Positions 52,471 through 61,311 of a stretch of DNA of 64,000 bases are shown one piece after another. The stretch covers positions 1 through 64,000 of the forward strand of contig JANRID010000049.1 in assembly GCA_033765305.1 (NCBI GenBank), given 5' to 3'. The translations under genes were made by a program, and so were the position numbers. Source of the stretch: RDXT01 sp033765305 (GTDB taxonomy: Bacteria; Bacteroidota; Bacteroidia; J057). The notes beneath the pieces were generated by a model, which did no database searches, was not told the origin of the DNA, and saw nothing but the letters and a program-made list of their open reading frames with translations. Numbering within the stretch: the stretch's first letter is position 1; the number at the start of each line of letters is the position of its first letter.

Positions 52471-55400
52471 ATGGTTCAATTCGTACAACGCTTCACGAGG
52501 CTGCTGGCGCTGCTGGTGGTCCTTTGTGGGATTCCGTTGTCTGTGGCCGCCCAGGCGGTTACGGTAAGCGGTACCATCAGAGCGAGTGATGACGGAGAGC
52601 CCCTGGTGGGCGCTACGGTACTGGTGAAAGGCACCACCCGCGGGGTGCTCACCAATGACGACGGCGCATTCTCCCTGGAGGTTCCCAACCTCAATACCTC
52701 GCTGGTTGTTTCCTACCTCGGCTATAAGACCCAGGAAGTGGCCCTCAACGGCCGCCGGCTGGTGGATGTCAGCCTGGAACGCGAAGACATCACCGGCGAA
52801 GAGGTGATCATCACCGGTTATACCGCACAGTCCCGCCGGGATGTGACGGGCGCCGTGGTGACGGTGAAAGCCGATGATATCAAAGCTGTGCCGACGACCG
52901 GCGTGGAGCAGGCGCTCCAGGGCCGGGCTGCCGGTGTGGTGGTATCCCAGCAGGGGGGCCCGGGCGGCGCTGCCATGGTCCGGATCCGCGGCTTCGGTAC
53001 CATCAACGACAACAACCCGCTCTACATCATCGACGGGATGCAGGCTACCAACGGCCTGAACGAACTGAACCCGAACGACATCGAGTCGGTGCAGGTCCTG
53101 AAGGATGCGTCCGCTGCATCGATCTACGGTGCACGCGCAGCAAACGGTGTGATTGTGATCACGACCAAGAAAGGCTCGTACTCCGCGCCGACCATCACCT
53201 TCGATGCCTATTACGGCGTTCAGTCCGCCAATACGGCCCGCTTCCCTGAAATGCTCGACCCCCAGGGCCTGGCAGATCTGATCTGGGAATCCCGCCGCAA
53301 TGCAGGCCAGGTGGGCGCCAACGGCAACCCCAGCCACCCGCAGTACGGCAACGGCCAGAACCCGGTGCTGCCGGACTACATCTTCCCCGCAGGCGCCTTT
53401 GAAGGCGATCCCCGCGTGAACCCCGCCAACTACTCGAACAACATCGACGAGTCCGGCGTGTTCGGCGTGACCAAGTTCCTCATCACCCGCGCCAACAAGC
53501 AGGGTACCAACTGGCTCGACGAGATCTTCACCAACGCCCCGATCCAGAACTATCAGCTGAGCTCTTCGGGCGGCGGTGCCGGCGGACGCTACAATGTGAG
53601 CGCCAACTACTTCCGCCAGGACGGCATCATCCTCGAGACCTTCTTCGAGCGCTTCTCCGCCCGTGCCAACTCCGAATCCCGCGTGAAGGACTGGCTGACG
53701 GTGGGTGAAAACCTCCAGGTCTCCTACACCCTCGGCAGCGCATCCGCCGGTACCTTCGGCGAAGGCACCGCAGTGGGCAACGCCATCCGGATGCCGCAGA
53801 TCGTGCCCGTGTACGACATCGCAGGCAACTTCGCCGGCCCCAAAGGCTCCGGTCTGACCAACGCGACCAACTCCGTGGCTACCCTGCTGCGCGGTGCCGA
53901 CAACCGTGGCCGCCGCCTGCGTATGCTGGGCAACGCCTACGTGCAGGTGGAACCCATCAAAGGCCTGCTGGTGAAGAGCAACATCGGTATCGACTACAAC
54001 ACCTTCAACAGCACCAACTACGGCATCCGCAACATCGAAGCCGCAGAACCGGGCAGCGCAAACAGCCTGAGCAACAGCTTCAGCTACTTCGTCAGCTGGA
54101 TCTGGACCAATACCATCCAGTACAAGAAGCGCATCGCCGACATCCACGACATCGACGTGATGGCCGGTACCGAAGCGATCGAAAACACCTACCGTGAATT
54201 CGGCGCCAGCCGCCAGCGCTTCTTCAGCGACAACGTCAGCTACCGCTACCTGAGCACCGGTACGCCTTCTACGGCTGCCAACTACGGCTTCGGCGGCCAG
54301 TCTGCGATCTTCTCCACCTTCGGACGGGTCAACTACCAGCTCCTCGACCGCTACCTCATCACCGCTACGGTACGCCGCGACGGTTCCTCCAAGTTCGGCG
54401 ACAACTTCCCCTTCGGTGTCTTCCCCGCTGTGAGCGCCGGCTGGCGTCTTTCCGAAGAGAACTTCCTCTCCGGAGTCAGCTGGATCGACGACCTGAAGCT
54501 GCGTGTAGGCTGGGGCAGAACCGGCAACGAGCGGATCGGCAACGACAACGCCTGGGCTACCCTCTACGGACCGGATGACAACACCGGCAGCTACGACATC
54601 GCAGGCACCAACACCAGCGCGGTGGTGGGCTTCGACCAGAACCAGGCCGGCAACCCGGACGTCCGCTGGGAGGCTACGTCGACCACCAACATTGGTATCG
54701 ACCTCTCGGTGATGAACAACCGCCTGGGCTTCACGCTCGACCTGTATGACCGGAACACCACCGACATGCTGTTCCAGCCCCAGCGCCCGCGCACCGCAGG
54801 CCAGGCTACGGATCCCTTCATCAACATCGGCTCGATGAACAACAAGGGCATCGACTTTATGATGAACTTCCGCAATGCTCCGGGCAAGGACTTCACCTAC
54901 GACATCGGCCTGAACATCTCGACCTACCGCAACCGCGTGACGGCGCTGAGCGAAGGTGCTACCTTCCTCGAGTCCGGCGGTACCCGCCAGGGCAACACCG
55001 CACGCTCCGAAGTGGGCCTCCCGATCGCGCAGTTCTATGGCTGGGATATCGTAGGCATCTTCCAGACGGCCGAAGAAGTGGCTGCTCAGCCCCACTACGC
55101 CTCGATCTTTACCGATCCCGCACTTGGCGTGGGCCGCTTCCACTTCCGCGATGTGAACGGCGACAGCGCCCTCGACGGCGACGACCGGATCTTCATCGGC
55201 AACCCGCACCCGGACTTCACCTACGGCCTGAACGTGGTGCTGGGCTACAAAAACTTCGACCTGACGCTGTTCATCCAGGGGGTTCAGGGCAATGACCTGT
55301 ACAACTACAACAACTACTTCCTCGACTTCTTCAGCTTCCAGGGCAACCAGAGCGTGAAGATGGCCGAGCAGTCGTGGCGTGCCCCGAACGACGGTGCTAC

Positions 55401-55734
55401 CCTGCCGAAGCTCGATCCGAACAACGGCGGCTCGAACAACGAGAACAACCGTCCGTCCAGCTACTTCATCGAAGACGGCTCCTATGCCCGTGTGAAGAAC
55501 CTCCAGATCGGCTACACCCTGCCGGCCAGCGTGCTCGACCGCATCCGCGTGAACCGCGCCCGCATCTACGTCCAGGGCACCAACCTGCTGACCTTCACCC
55601 GCTACAGCGGCCTCGATCCCGAAATCTCCGTGTCCGACTTCTTCGGCCAGCGCGGTGACCTCTCCATCGGTCTCGACAGCGGTATCTACCCGGTATCCCG
55701 TTCGGTGCAGGTGGGCCTGAGCCTCACGCTGTAA
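52471..55734 (+). CDS. SusC/RagA family TonB-linked outer membrane protein
   Basis: A 1,087-residue transporter of the SusC type. The order is a signal peptide (to VAAQ), CarboxypepD_reg-like domain (VSGTIRASDDGEPLVGATVL), then the plug with GVEQALQGRAAGVVVSQ, IRGFGTINDNNPLYIIDG and LKDASAASIYGARAANGVI, the SusC family signatures, then a barrel to the end of the protein (SVQVGLSLTL). The barrel imports oligosaccharides or peptides with the SusD lid. The gene after it is SusD. Codon use is strongly biased to a few C/G-ending codons, as in highly expressed genes. Confidence 0.97.
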   Translation: MVQFVQRFTRLLALLVVLCGIPLSVAAQAVTVSGTIRASDDGEPLVGATVLVKGTTRGVLTNDDGAFSLEVPNLNTSLVVSYLGYKTQEVALNGRRLVDVSLEREDITGEEVIITGYTAQSRRDVTGAVVTVKADDIKAVPTTGVEQALQGRAAGVVVSQQGGPGGAAMVRIRGFGTINDNNPLYIIDGMQATNGLNELNPNDIESVQVLKDASAASIYGARAANGVIVITTKKGSYSAPTITFDAYYGVQSANTARFPEMLDPQGLADLIWESRRNAGQVGANGNPSHPQYGNGQNPVLPDYIFPAGAFEGDPRVNPANYSNNIDESGVFGVTKFLITRANKQGTNWLDEIFTNAPIQNYQLSSSGGGAGGRYNVSANYFRQDGIILETFFERFSARANSESRVKDWLTVGENLQVSYTLGSASAGTFGEGTAVGNAIRMPQIVPVYDIAGNFAGPKGSGLTNATNSVATLLRGADNRGRRLRMLGNAYVQVEPIKGLLVKSNIGIDYNTFNSTNYGIRNIEAAEPGSANSLSNSFSYFVSWIWTNTIQYKKRIADIHDIDVMAGTEAIENTYREFGASRQRFFSDNVSYRYLSTGTPSTAANYGFGGQSAIFSTFGRVNYQLLDRYLITATVRRDGSSKFGDNFPFGVFPAVSAGWRLSEENFLSGVSWIDDLKLRVGWGRTGNERIGNDNAWATLYGPDDNTGSYDIAGTNTSAVVGFDQNQAGNPDVRWEATSTTNIGIDLSVMNNRLGFTLDLYDRNTTDMLFQPQRPRTAGQATDPFINIGSMNNKGIDFMMNFRNAPGKDFTYDIGLNISTYRNRVTALSEGATFLESGGTRQGNTARSEVGLPIAQFYGWDIVGIFQTAEEVAAQPHYASIFTDPALGVGRFHFRDVNGDSALDGDDRIFIGNPHPDFTYGLNVVLGYKNFDLTLFIQGVQGNDLYNYNNYFLDFFSFQGNQSVKMAEQSWRAPNDGATLPKLDPNNGGSNNENNRPSSYFIEDGSYARVKNLQIGYTLPASVLDRIRVNRARIYVQGTNLLTFTRYSGLDPEISVSDFFGQRGDLSIGLDSGIYPVSRSVQVGLSLTL

Positions 55735-55744
55735 AGCGGATCAG

Positions 55745-55776
55745 GAGCCGGAAAAAGCGAAAACTTTTTCCGGCTC
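55745..55776 (+). promoter_or_regulatory. Strong hairpin between susC and susD
   Basis: A perfect 13-bp stem (GAGCCGGAAAAAG, loop CGAAAA, CTTTTTCCGGCTC) begins 11 bp after the susC stop. It is not followed by a T-run. It may protect the susC message end or lower expression of susD, as stem-loops do between genes in other operons. Confidence 0.6.
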
Positions 55777-55836
55777 ACTCAAGTTGATATAGTGTTTTCT
55801 GAATACTTTGCAGCATTGTTTACTACTGCTTTGTCT

Positions 55837-57567
55837 ATGAAAAAGATTTTGATGATGGGCGCACTGGCAGCCGTGATGATCACGACCGCCTGCGACAAGG
55901 ATTTCCTGGACCGCACGCCGCAAGGGGTGTTGGACCAGTCGGTACTGGCGAGCAAGCGGGGCGTCAACGGCCTGCTGATCGCTGCGTACTCCGAACTGGA
56001 CGGCTGGGCTGGCTGGAACAACGGCGACGTATGGGCTTCGGCTGGTACGAACTGGGTGTATGGCGATGTGACGTCGGATGATGCGTACAAAGGATCGGAT
56101 GCAGGCGACCAGAGCGAGATTCTGCTCATCGAGCGCTATACCTCCACTTCCGACAACCGCTACTACCGCGCCAAGTGGGGTGCTGTGTATGACGGGGTTA
56201 CCCGCAGCAACGACGTGCTGACGGTGCTGGCCCTGGCTCCCGAAACGGAGTTCACCGCCGCCGAGCGTGTGCAGATCCAGGCTGAAGCCCGGTTCCTGCG
56301 TGCACACTACCACATGGAAGCCAAGAAGATGTGGAACAAGGTTCCGTACATCGATGAGAACGTGTCTGACCCGCTCAAGCGTGTGCCCAACAACGTCGAC
56401 ATCTGGCCGAGCATCGAAGCCGACCTGCAGTTCGCGATCGACAACCTGCCTGAAACCCAGGCTGAGCGCGGCCGTGCCAGCAAGTTTGCTGCAATTGCCT
56501 ACCTGGCGAAAGCCAAGCTGTTCCAGGGCAACTACGCTGCTGCCAAGCCGCTGCTCGATCAGATCATCAACAGCGGCCGCTTCCGCCTCGCGCCGAGCTT
56601 CCACGACAACTTCAACGCTGCTACGCAGTACAACGCGCCTGAGATCATCTTCGCGATCCAGTTCTCGGTGAACGACGGTGCGGGCGGCGCAGAAGGCACC
56701 AATGCCAACTACGGCAACGTGCTGAACTTCCCCTACAACGGCGGCCCCGGCACCTGCTGCGGTTTCCACCAGCCTTCCCAGAACCTGGTGAACGCCTACC
56801 AGACCGATGCCAACGGCCTGCCGCTGCTCGATACCTTCAACGCTACCGACGTCACCAGCGACCAGGGCATCAACTCCGGCGATCCCTTCTCGCCCCACAC
56901 CGGCCCCCTCGATCCGCGCCTTGACTGGACCGTAGGCCGCCGCGGCATCCCCTACCTCGACTGGGGTCTCCACCCCGGCAGCAGCTGGATCCGCGACCAG
57001 AGCTTCTCCGGCCCCTACGCCCCCAAGAAGCACGTGTACTACCGCAGCCAGCAGGGCACCCTGTCGCACACCGGCAACTGGACCTCCGGCCAGTCCGCCA
57101 ACGACTATGCCTTCGTGCGTTACGCACAAGTGCTGCTCTGGGCTGCCGAGTGCGAAGTGGAAGTAGGAACCCTGGAGAAGGCGCGTGAATATGTGAACCT
57201 GGTCCGTTCCCGCGCAGCCAACCCCTCTACCTGGGTGAAGCTCGACAACGGCGCCAATGCCGCCAACTACGTCATCGGCCTGTACAACACGCCGTGGACC
57301 GACAAGGAAGTAGCCCGCAAGGCTGTGCGCTTCGAAACCCGCCTGGAAATGGCGATGGAAGGCCACCGCTTCTTCGACCTCGTCCGCTGGGGTGTGGCTG
57401 CCGATGTGCTCAACGCCTACATCGCAGGCGAGCGCACCAAGCGCACCTACCTCAACGGCGCTGTGTTCCAGGCTGGCCAGGATGAGTACTTCCCCATCCC
57501 GCTCGCCGAAATCCAGAACAGCTTCGTGGACGGCAAGCCGACCCTGGAGCAGAACCCGGGCCATTGA
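55837..57567 (+). CDS. SusD/RagB family nutrient-binding lipoprotein
   Basis: A 576-residue surface lipoprotein that closes over the SusC barrel and binds the nutrient. The ATG at 55837 (MKKILMMGALAAVMITTAC) gives Cys19 as the lipid site, followed by DKDFLDRTPQGVLDQS, a typical SusD start. Helical TPR-like parts are RFLRAHYHMEAKKMWN, AAIAYLAKAKLFQGNY, and FVRYAQVLLWAAECEVE. The C-terminus has RFETRLEMAMEGHRFFDLVR and YFPIPLAEIQNSF, both strong SusD signatures. It is 102 bp downstream of susC and is followed by a terminator. Confidence 0.97.
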   Translation: MKKILMMGALAAVMITTACDKDFLDRTPQGVLDQSVLASKRGVNGLLIAAYSELDGWAGWNNGDVWASAGTNWVYGDVTSDDAYKGSDAGDQSEILLIERYTSTSDNRYYRAKWGAVYDGVTRSNDVLTVLALAPETEFTAAERVQIQAEARFLRAHYHMEAKKMWNKVPYIDENVSDPLKRVPNNVDIWPSIEADLQFAIDNLPETQAERGRASKFAAIAYLAKAKLFQGNYAAAKPLLDQIINSGRFRLAPSFHDNFNAATQYNAPEIIFAIQFSVNDGAGGAEGTNANYGNVLNFPYNGGPGTCCGFHQPSQNLVNAYQTDANGLPLLDTFNATDVTSDQGINSGDPFSPHTGPLDPRLDWTVGRRGIPYLDWGLHPGSSWIRDQSFSGPYAPKKHVYYRSQQGTLSHTGNWTSGQSANDYAFVRYAQVLLWAAECEVEVGTLEKAREYVNLVRSRAANPSTWVKLDNGANAANYVIGLYNTPWTDKEVARKAVRFETRLEMAMEGHRFFDLVRWGVAADVLNAYIAGERTKRTYLNGAVFQAGQDEYFPIPLAEIQNSFVDGKPTLEQNPGH

Positions 57568-57594
57568 TCCGCTGAAGATCCTATGATCTGACCG

Positions 57595-57627
57595 CCAGAC
57601 CTCGCCAGCGGCGAGGTCTGGCTTTTT
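57595..57627 (+). terminator. Rho-independent terminator of the susCD operon
   Basis: CCAGACCTCGCC (57595-57606) pairs with GGCGAGGTCTGG (57610-57621), loop AGC, followed by CTTTTTT. Confidence 0.9.
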
Positions 57628-57661
57628 TATAGAAAGGCTATTCTGGCCTGTGCCCTGCTTG

Positions 57662-57669
57662 TATATTTG
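57662..57669 (+). promoter_or_regulatory. -7 promoter element TATATTTG
   Basis: A perfect TAnnTTTG box 18 nt before the ATG at 57688. With the terminator just upstream it supports a separate transcript for the VCBS pair. Confidence 0.5.
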
Positions 57670-57687
57670 CATGATGCTGCTCTGCCG

Positions 57688-60600
57688 ATGATGATGAAGC
57701 TTCCGCCGTATGTTGGCCCGCCCATGCTGCCTGCGATAGCTGCTGGCTGCATCCTGCTCCTTGCCGTCGGCTGCGGAGGGGGCGGCGAGCGTCCGCTGTT
57801 CCGCCAGCTGGCGCCCTCGGCTACCGGCGTGGATTTTGCCAATACCATCACCGAGAACGCCCGATACAACATCATCAGCTTCGAGTATGTGTACAACGGC
57901 GGCGGCGTGGCTGTAGCCGACCTGAACCAGGACGGATGGAGCGATCTGTTTTTTACAGGCAATCAGGCAGATAACCGCCTGTATCTCAATCAGGGCGGGA
58001 TGAAGTTCCGGGATGTCTCGGAAGCGGCCGGCATCCTGGCGCCCGGGCGCTGGTGTTCCGGTGTGGTGGCCGGCGATGTCAACGGCGACGGCCTGACCGA
58101 TCTGTATGTGTGCGCCAACATGGAGCTGGAGCCGGAGCACCGTGCCAATCTGCTCTACCTCAACCTCGGTCCGGATGCGGAAGGCGTTCCGCGCTTCCGG
58201 GATATCGCGCCGCTGTGCGGGGTGGCCGATACGGGCTATTCCACCCAGGCCGCTTTTCTGGACTACGACCGGGACGGCGACCTGGATCTGTATGTGGTGA
58301 CCAACCAGGTGCAGCACCCCTTTCCCAACAAATACCGGCCCAAACTGACCGACGGCTCCGCGCTCAGCACAGACCGCCTCTACCGAAATGACGGGCCCGG
58401 CCCCGACAGCCTGCCCCGGTTTACCAATGTCTCCCGCGAGGCTGGCATCCTGACCGAGGGCTACGGCCTCGGCATCTCCATCGTGGATCTCAACCGCGAC
58501 CAGTGGCCGGATATCTACGTGACCAACGACTACCTTTCGAACGATCTGCTCTGGATCAACCAGCGCGACGGTACCTTCCGCGATGAAGCGGCGGCGTATT
58601 TCAAGCATACCTGCCATTCCGCCATGGGGCAGGATGCCGCAGATATCAACAACGACGGCTGGCTGGATTTCATCGCGCTGGATATGCTGCCGGCGGACAA
58701 CCTGCGCAAAAAGCTGATGATTCCCGGCAATCAGTATTCCAAATACATCAACAACGAGCGCTACGGCTACCAGTATCAGTATATCCGCAATGTGCTGCAG
58801 CTCAACCCCGGCATCCGCCCGGGCTTCGAGCCGGGGCAGGGCGGGGCACCCTTCAGCGAGATCGGCTGCATGAGCGGCGTATTTGAAACCGACTGGAGCT
58901 GGAGTGCGCTCTTTGCCGATTTCGACCACGACGGATTCCGGGATCTCTTCATTACCAACGGATTCCCCAAGGACATCACGGATATGGACTTTTCCGTGTA
59001 CCGTGCCGGCACCAACCGGCTCTCCACCTCGAAGGAAGAGCTGCTGAGCAAGATTCCGGAGGTCAAAATCCCCAACTACCTGTTCCGAAACCGCGACGGC
59101 CTGACTTTCGAGGACAAAAGCGAGGCCTGGGGCATCGCAGTTCCCTCCTTCACCAACGGTGCCGCCTATGCGGACCTGGACCGCGACGGCGATCTGGACC
59201 TGGTCACAAGCAATATCGATGCGCCGGCCGGGATCTTTGAGAATCAGCTGTATGCGCCGGGGCGCAAGCCTGCGGACGCGCACTACATCCGCTTTGCGCT
59301 GGCCGGTGCCGCAGGCAATCCGGGCGGCTGGGGCAGCAAGCTTTGGATCTATGCGGGGGGCAGGCAGTGGTATCACGAGCATTCGCCGGTGCGGGGCTAT
59401 CTCTCTACGGTAGAACCCTATGTTCATATCGGCCTGGGGGCGGCTGCCCAGGTGGATTCGGTCCGCATCCGCTGGCCGGACGGGCACGAGGAGGTGCAGT
59501 ACGCCCTGCCGGCAGATCAGGTGGCATCGCTTTCCTGGGCGGATGCGCAGCCTGTGCCGGCACCGGCGCCGCAGCCCCGGCAGACCCGCTGGACGGAAAT
59601 CACCGGCAGCCAGGGGCTGGACTTCCTGCACGAGGAAGACGACTTCATCGATTTCAACGTCCAGCGCAGCCTGCCGCACAAGCTCTCCCAGTACGGCCCG
59701 GCGCTGGCCTGCGGCGATGTGAACGGCGACGGGCTGGAAGATGTGTTCATCGGCGGGCCCTACCGCTTTCCTTCGGTCTGGCTGATGCAGCAGCGGGACG
59801 GAAGCTTCCGGAAGGGAGCCCCGCTGCCGGGTGCGGCGCCGGGCAAGCGCGAGGAGGATACCGGGGCCCTGCTGTTCGACGCAGACGGCGACGGCGATCT
59901 GGACCTCTATCTGGCCAGCGGCGGCAACGAGCATCCTGCCGGCGATACCGCCTACCGCGACCGCCTTTATGTGAACCTCGGCGCAGGCCGCTGGACCTTG
60001 CAGCGGCAGGCGCTGCCGGATCTCCGGAACAGCAGCTTCGCGGTCAAGGCCGCAGATATGGACCGCGACGGCGACCTCGATGTGCTGGTTACCAGCCGGC
60101 TCATTCCCCAGCAGTATCCCCAGCCCGCATCCTGTGTTCTATTGCGCAACGACACCCGCCAGCCGGATGCGCCGGTCTTTACCGACGTGACGGCGTCCTG
60201 GGTGCCTGCCCTGCAGTCTATCGGGCTGACTGCCGACGCACTTTGGACCGACGCCAATCTGGATGGCCGCATGGATCTGCTGCTGGCGGGCGAATGGATG
60301 AGCCCGGTGCTGCTGCTCAACACTGGCGAACGCCTGGAGCCGGCAGGCCCGGCCACAGGTTTGGATGCCTATCCGGGCTGGTGGAACAGCATCAGCGGCG
60401 GCGACATCGACAACGACGGGGATACGGACTACCTGCTGGGCAATCTGGGCCTCAATACCTTGTATCAGGCCTCGCCGGAGATGCCGATTCAGGCGTGGTC
60501 GGCGGACTTCGACGCCAACGGCTCCGAGGACGTGATCGTATCGGCCTGGCTCAAAGGTGCGGACGGACGCCAGGCACCGTATCCGGTGCCTGCGCGCGAC

Positions 60601-61311
60601 GATCTCATCAGCCAGCTGGTGCACATGCGCCGCCGCTTCGAGGGGTATGGCGCGTATGGGCGCGCGCAGATGGATCAGGTGCTGACGGCGGAGGAACGCG
60701 CGAAGGCGCGCGTGCTCCGGGCCACATGGATGCGGAGCAGCCTGCTGCGCAACCTGGGCGCAGGCCCGGACGGCGTGCCGCGCTTTGAAGTCATCCCCCT
60801 GCCTGCGGAAGCGCAGATCGCGCCGCTGTACGGAACCAGCCTGCTGGATCTCGACGGCGATTCCTGGCTCGATGTGATGGCGGTGGGCAATGCCTTCGAT
60901 CCGGAGATTTTCCAGGGGCGCATCGATGCGCTCAACGGCTGGACGGCGCTGGGCGACGGCCGGGGCGGCTTCCGGACCGAACCGGTATACGCGAGCGGCT
61001 TCTGCGTGCCGGGTGACGGCAAGTCGCTGGTGCTGCTGCCTTCGGCTGGCCGCTGGCTGGCCCTGGCGGGCCAGAACCGGGGGCCGATGCGCAGTTTTGC
61101 GGTACCGCTCCAGCCGGCGCGGCTGATCCCCCTGCAGCCCGGCGATGCCTGGGCGGAGTTCACCCTGCCCCATGGCGCCCGGCGGCGCCAGGAATGCTAT
61201 TACGGATCTTCTTTTTTGTCTCAATCCGCCCGCTGTCTGCAGGTGCCCGAAGGCGCAAGCCAGGTCCGCATTGCAGATTTTCAGGGCAATATCCGCACGT
61301 GGGAGCCATGA
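57688..61311 (+). CDS. VCBS/FG-GAP repeat lipoprotein with ASPIC/UnbV domain
   Basis: A 1,207-residue surface lipoprotein. The signal from 57688 ends in LAVGC (Cys29); a shorter start at 57724 is possible. It has many VCBS/FG-GAP calcium loops (VADLNQDGWSDLFFTG; DYDRDGDLDLYVVT; DINNDGWLDFIALD; DLDRDGDLDLVTS) in two halves, with an ASPIC/UnbV domain between them (VDSVRIRWPDGHEEVQY). Typical text is ETDWSWSALFADFDHDGFRD and FITNGFPKDITDMD. Such proteins are often encoded next to SusC/SusD in Bacteroidota; function is not established, but binding of glycans or calcium-dependent adhesion is plausible. Confidence 0.92.
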   Translation: MMMKLPPYVGPPMLPAIAAGCILLLAVGCGGGGERPLFRQLAPSATGVDFANTITENARYNIISFEYVYNGGGVAVADLNQDGWSDLFFTGNQADNRLYLNQGGMKFRDVSEAAGILAPGRWCSGVVAGDVNGDGLTDLYVCANMELEPEHRANLLYLNLGPDAEGVPRFRDIAPLCGVADTGYSTQAAFLDYDRDGDLDLYVVTNQVQHPFPNKYRPKLTDGSALSTDRLYRNDGPGPDSLPRFTNVSREAGILTEGYGLGISIVDLNRDQWPDIYVTNDYLSNDLLWINQRDGTFRDEAAAYFKHTCHSAMGQDAADINNDGWLDFIALDMLPADNLRKKLMIPGNQYSKYINNERYGYQYQYIRNVLQLNPGIRPGFEPGQGGAPFSEIGCMSGVFETDWSWSALFADFDHDGFRDLFITNGFPKDITDMDFSVYRAGTNRLSTSKEELLSKIPEVKIPNYLFRNRDGLTFEDKSEAWGIAVPSFTNGAAYADLDRDGDLDLVTSNIDAPAGIFENQLYAPGRKPADAHYIRFALAGAAGNPGGWGSKLWIYAGGRQWYHEHSPVRGYLSTVEPYVHIGLGAAAQVDSVRIRWPDGHEEVQYALPADQVASLSWADAQPVPAPAPQPRQTRWTEITGSQGLDFLHEEDDFIDFNVQRSLPHKLSQYGPALACGDVNGDGLEDVFIGGPYRFPSVWLMQQRDGSFRKGAPLPGAAPGKREEDTGALLFDADGDGDLDLYLASGGNEHPAGDTAYRDRLYVNLGAGRWTLQRQALPDLRNSSFAVKAADMDRDGDLDVLVTSRLIPQQYPQPASCVLLRNDTRQPDAPVFTDVTASWVPALQSIGLTADALWTDANLDGRMDLLLAGEWMSPVLLLNTGERLEPAGPATGLDAYPGWWNSISGGDIDNDGDTDYLLGNLGLNTLYQASPEMPIQAWSADFDANGSEDVIVSAWLKGADGRQAPYPVPARDDLISQLVHMRRRFEGYGAYGRAQMDQVLTAEERAKARVLRATWMRSSLLRNLGAGPDGVPRFEVIPLPAEAQIAPLYGTSLLDLDGDSWLDVMAVGNAFDPEIFQGRIDALNGWTALGDGRGGFRTEPVYASGFCVPGDGKSLVLLPSAGRWLALAGQNRGPMRSFAVPLQPARLIPLQPGDAWAEFTLPHGARRRQECYYGSSFLSQSARCLQVPEGASQVRIADFQGNIRTWEP

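Noticed and set aside
52294..55209. Minus-strand frame of 971 codons
   Set aside because: Antisense to susC; repetitive Val/Ala/Gly/His text without motifs.
55741..59934. Minus-strand frame of 1,397 codons
   Set aside because: It is antisense to the susD gene and the first VCBS gene, both with strong family signatures. Its translation is rich in Val, Ala, Gly and His with no domain. The long frame comes from codon bias on a GC-rich strand.
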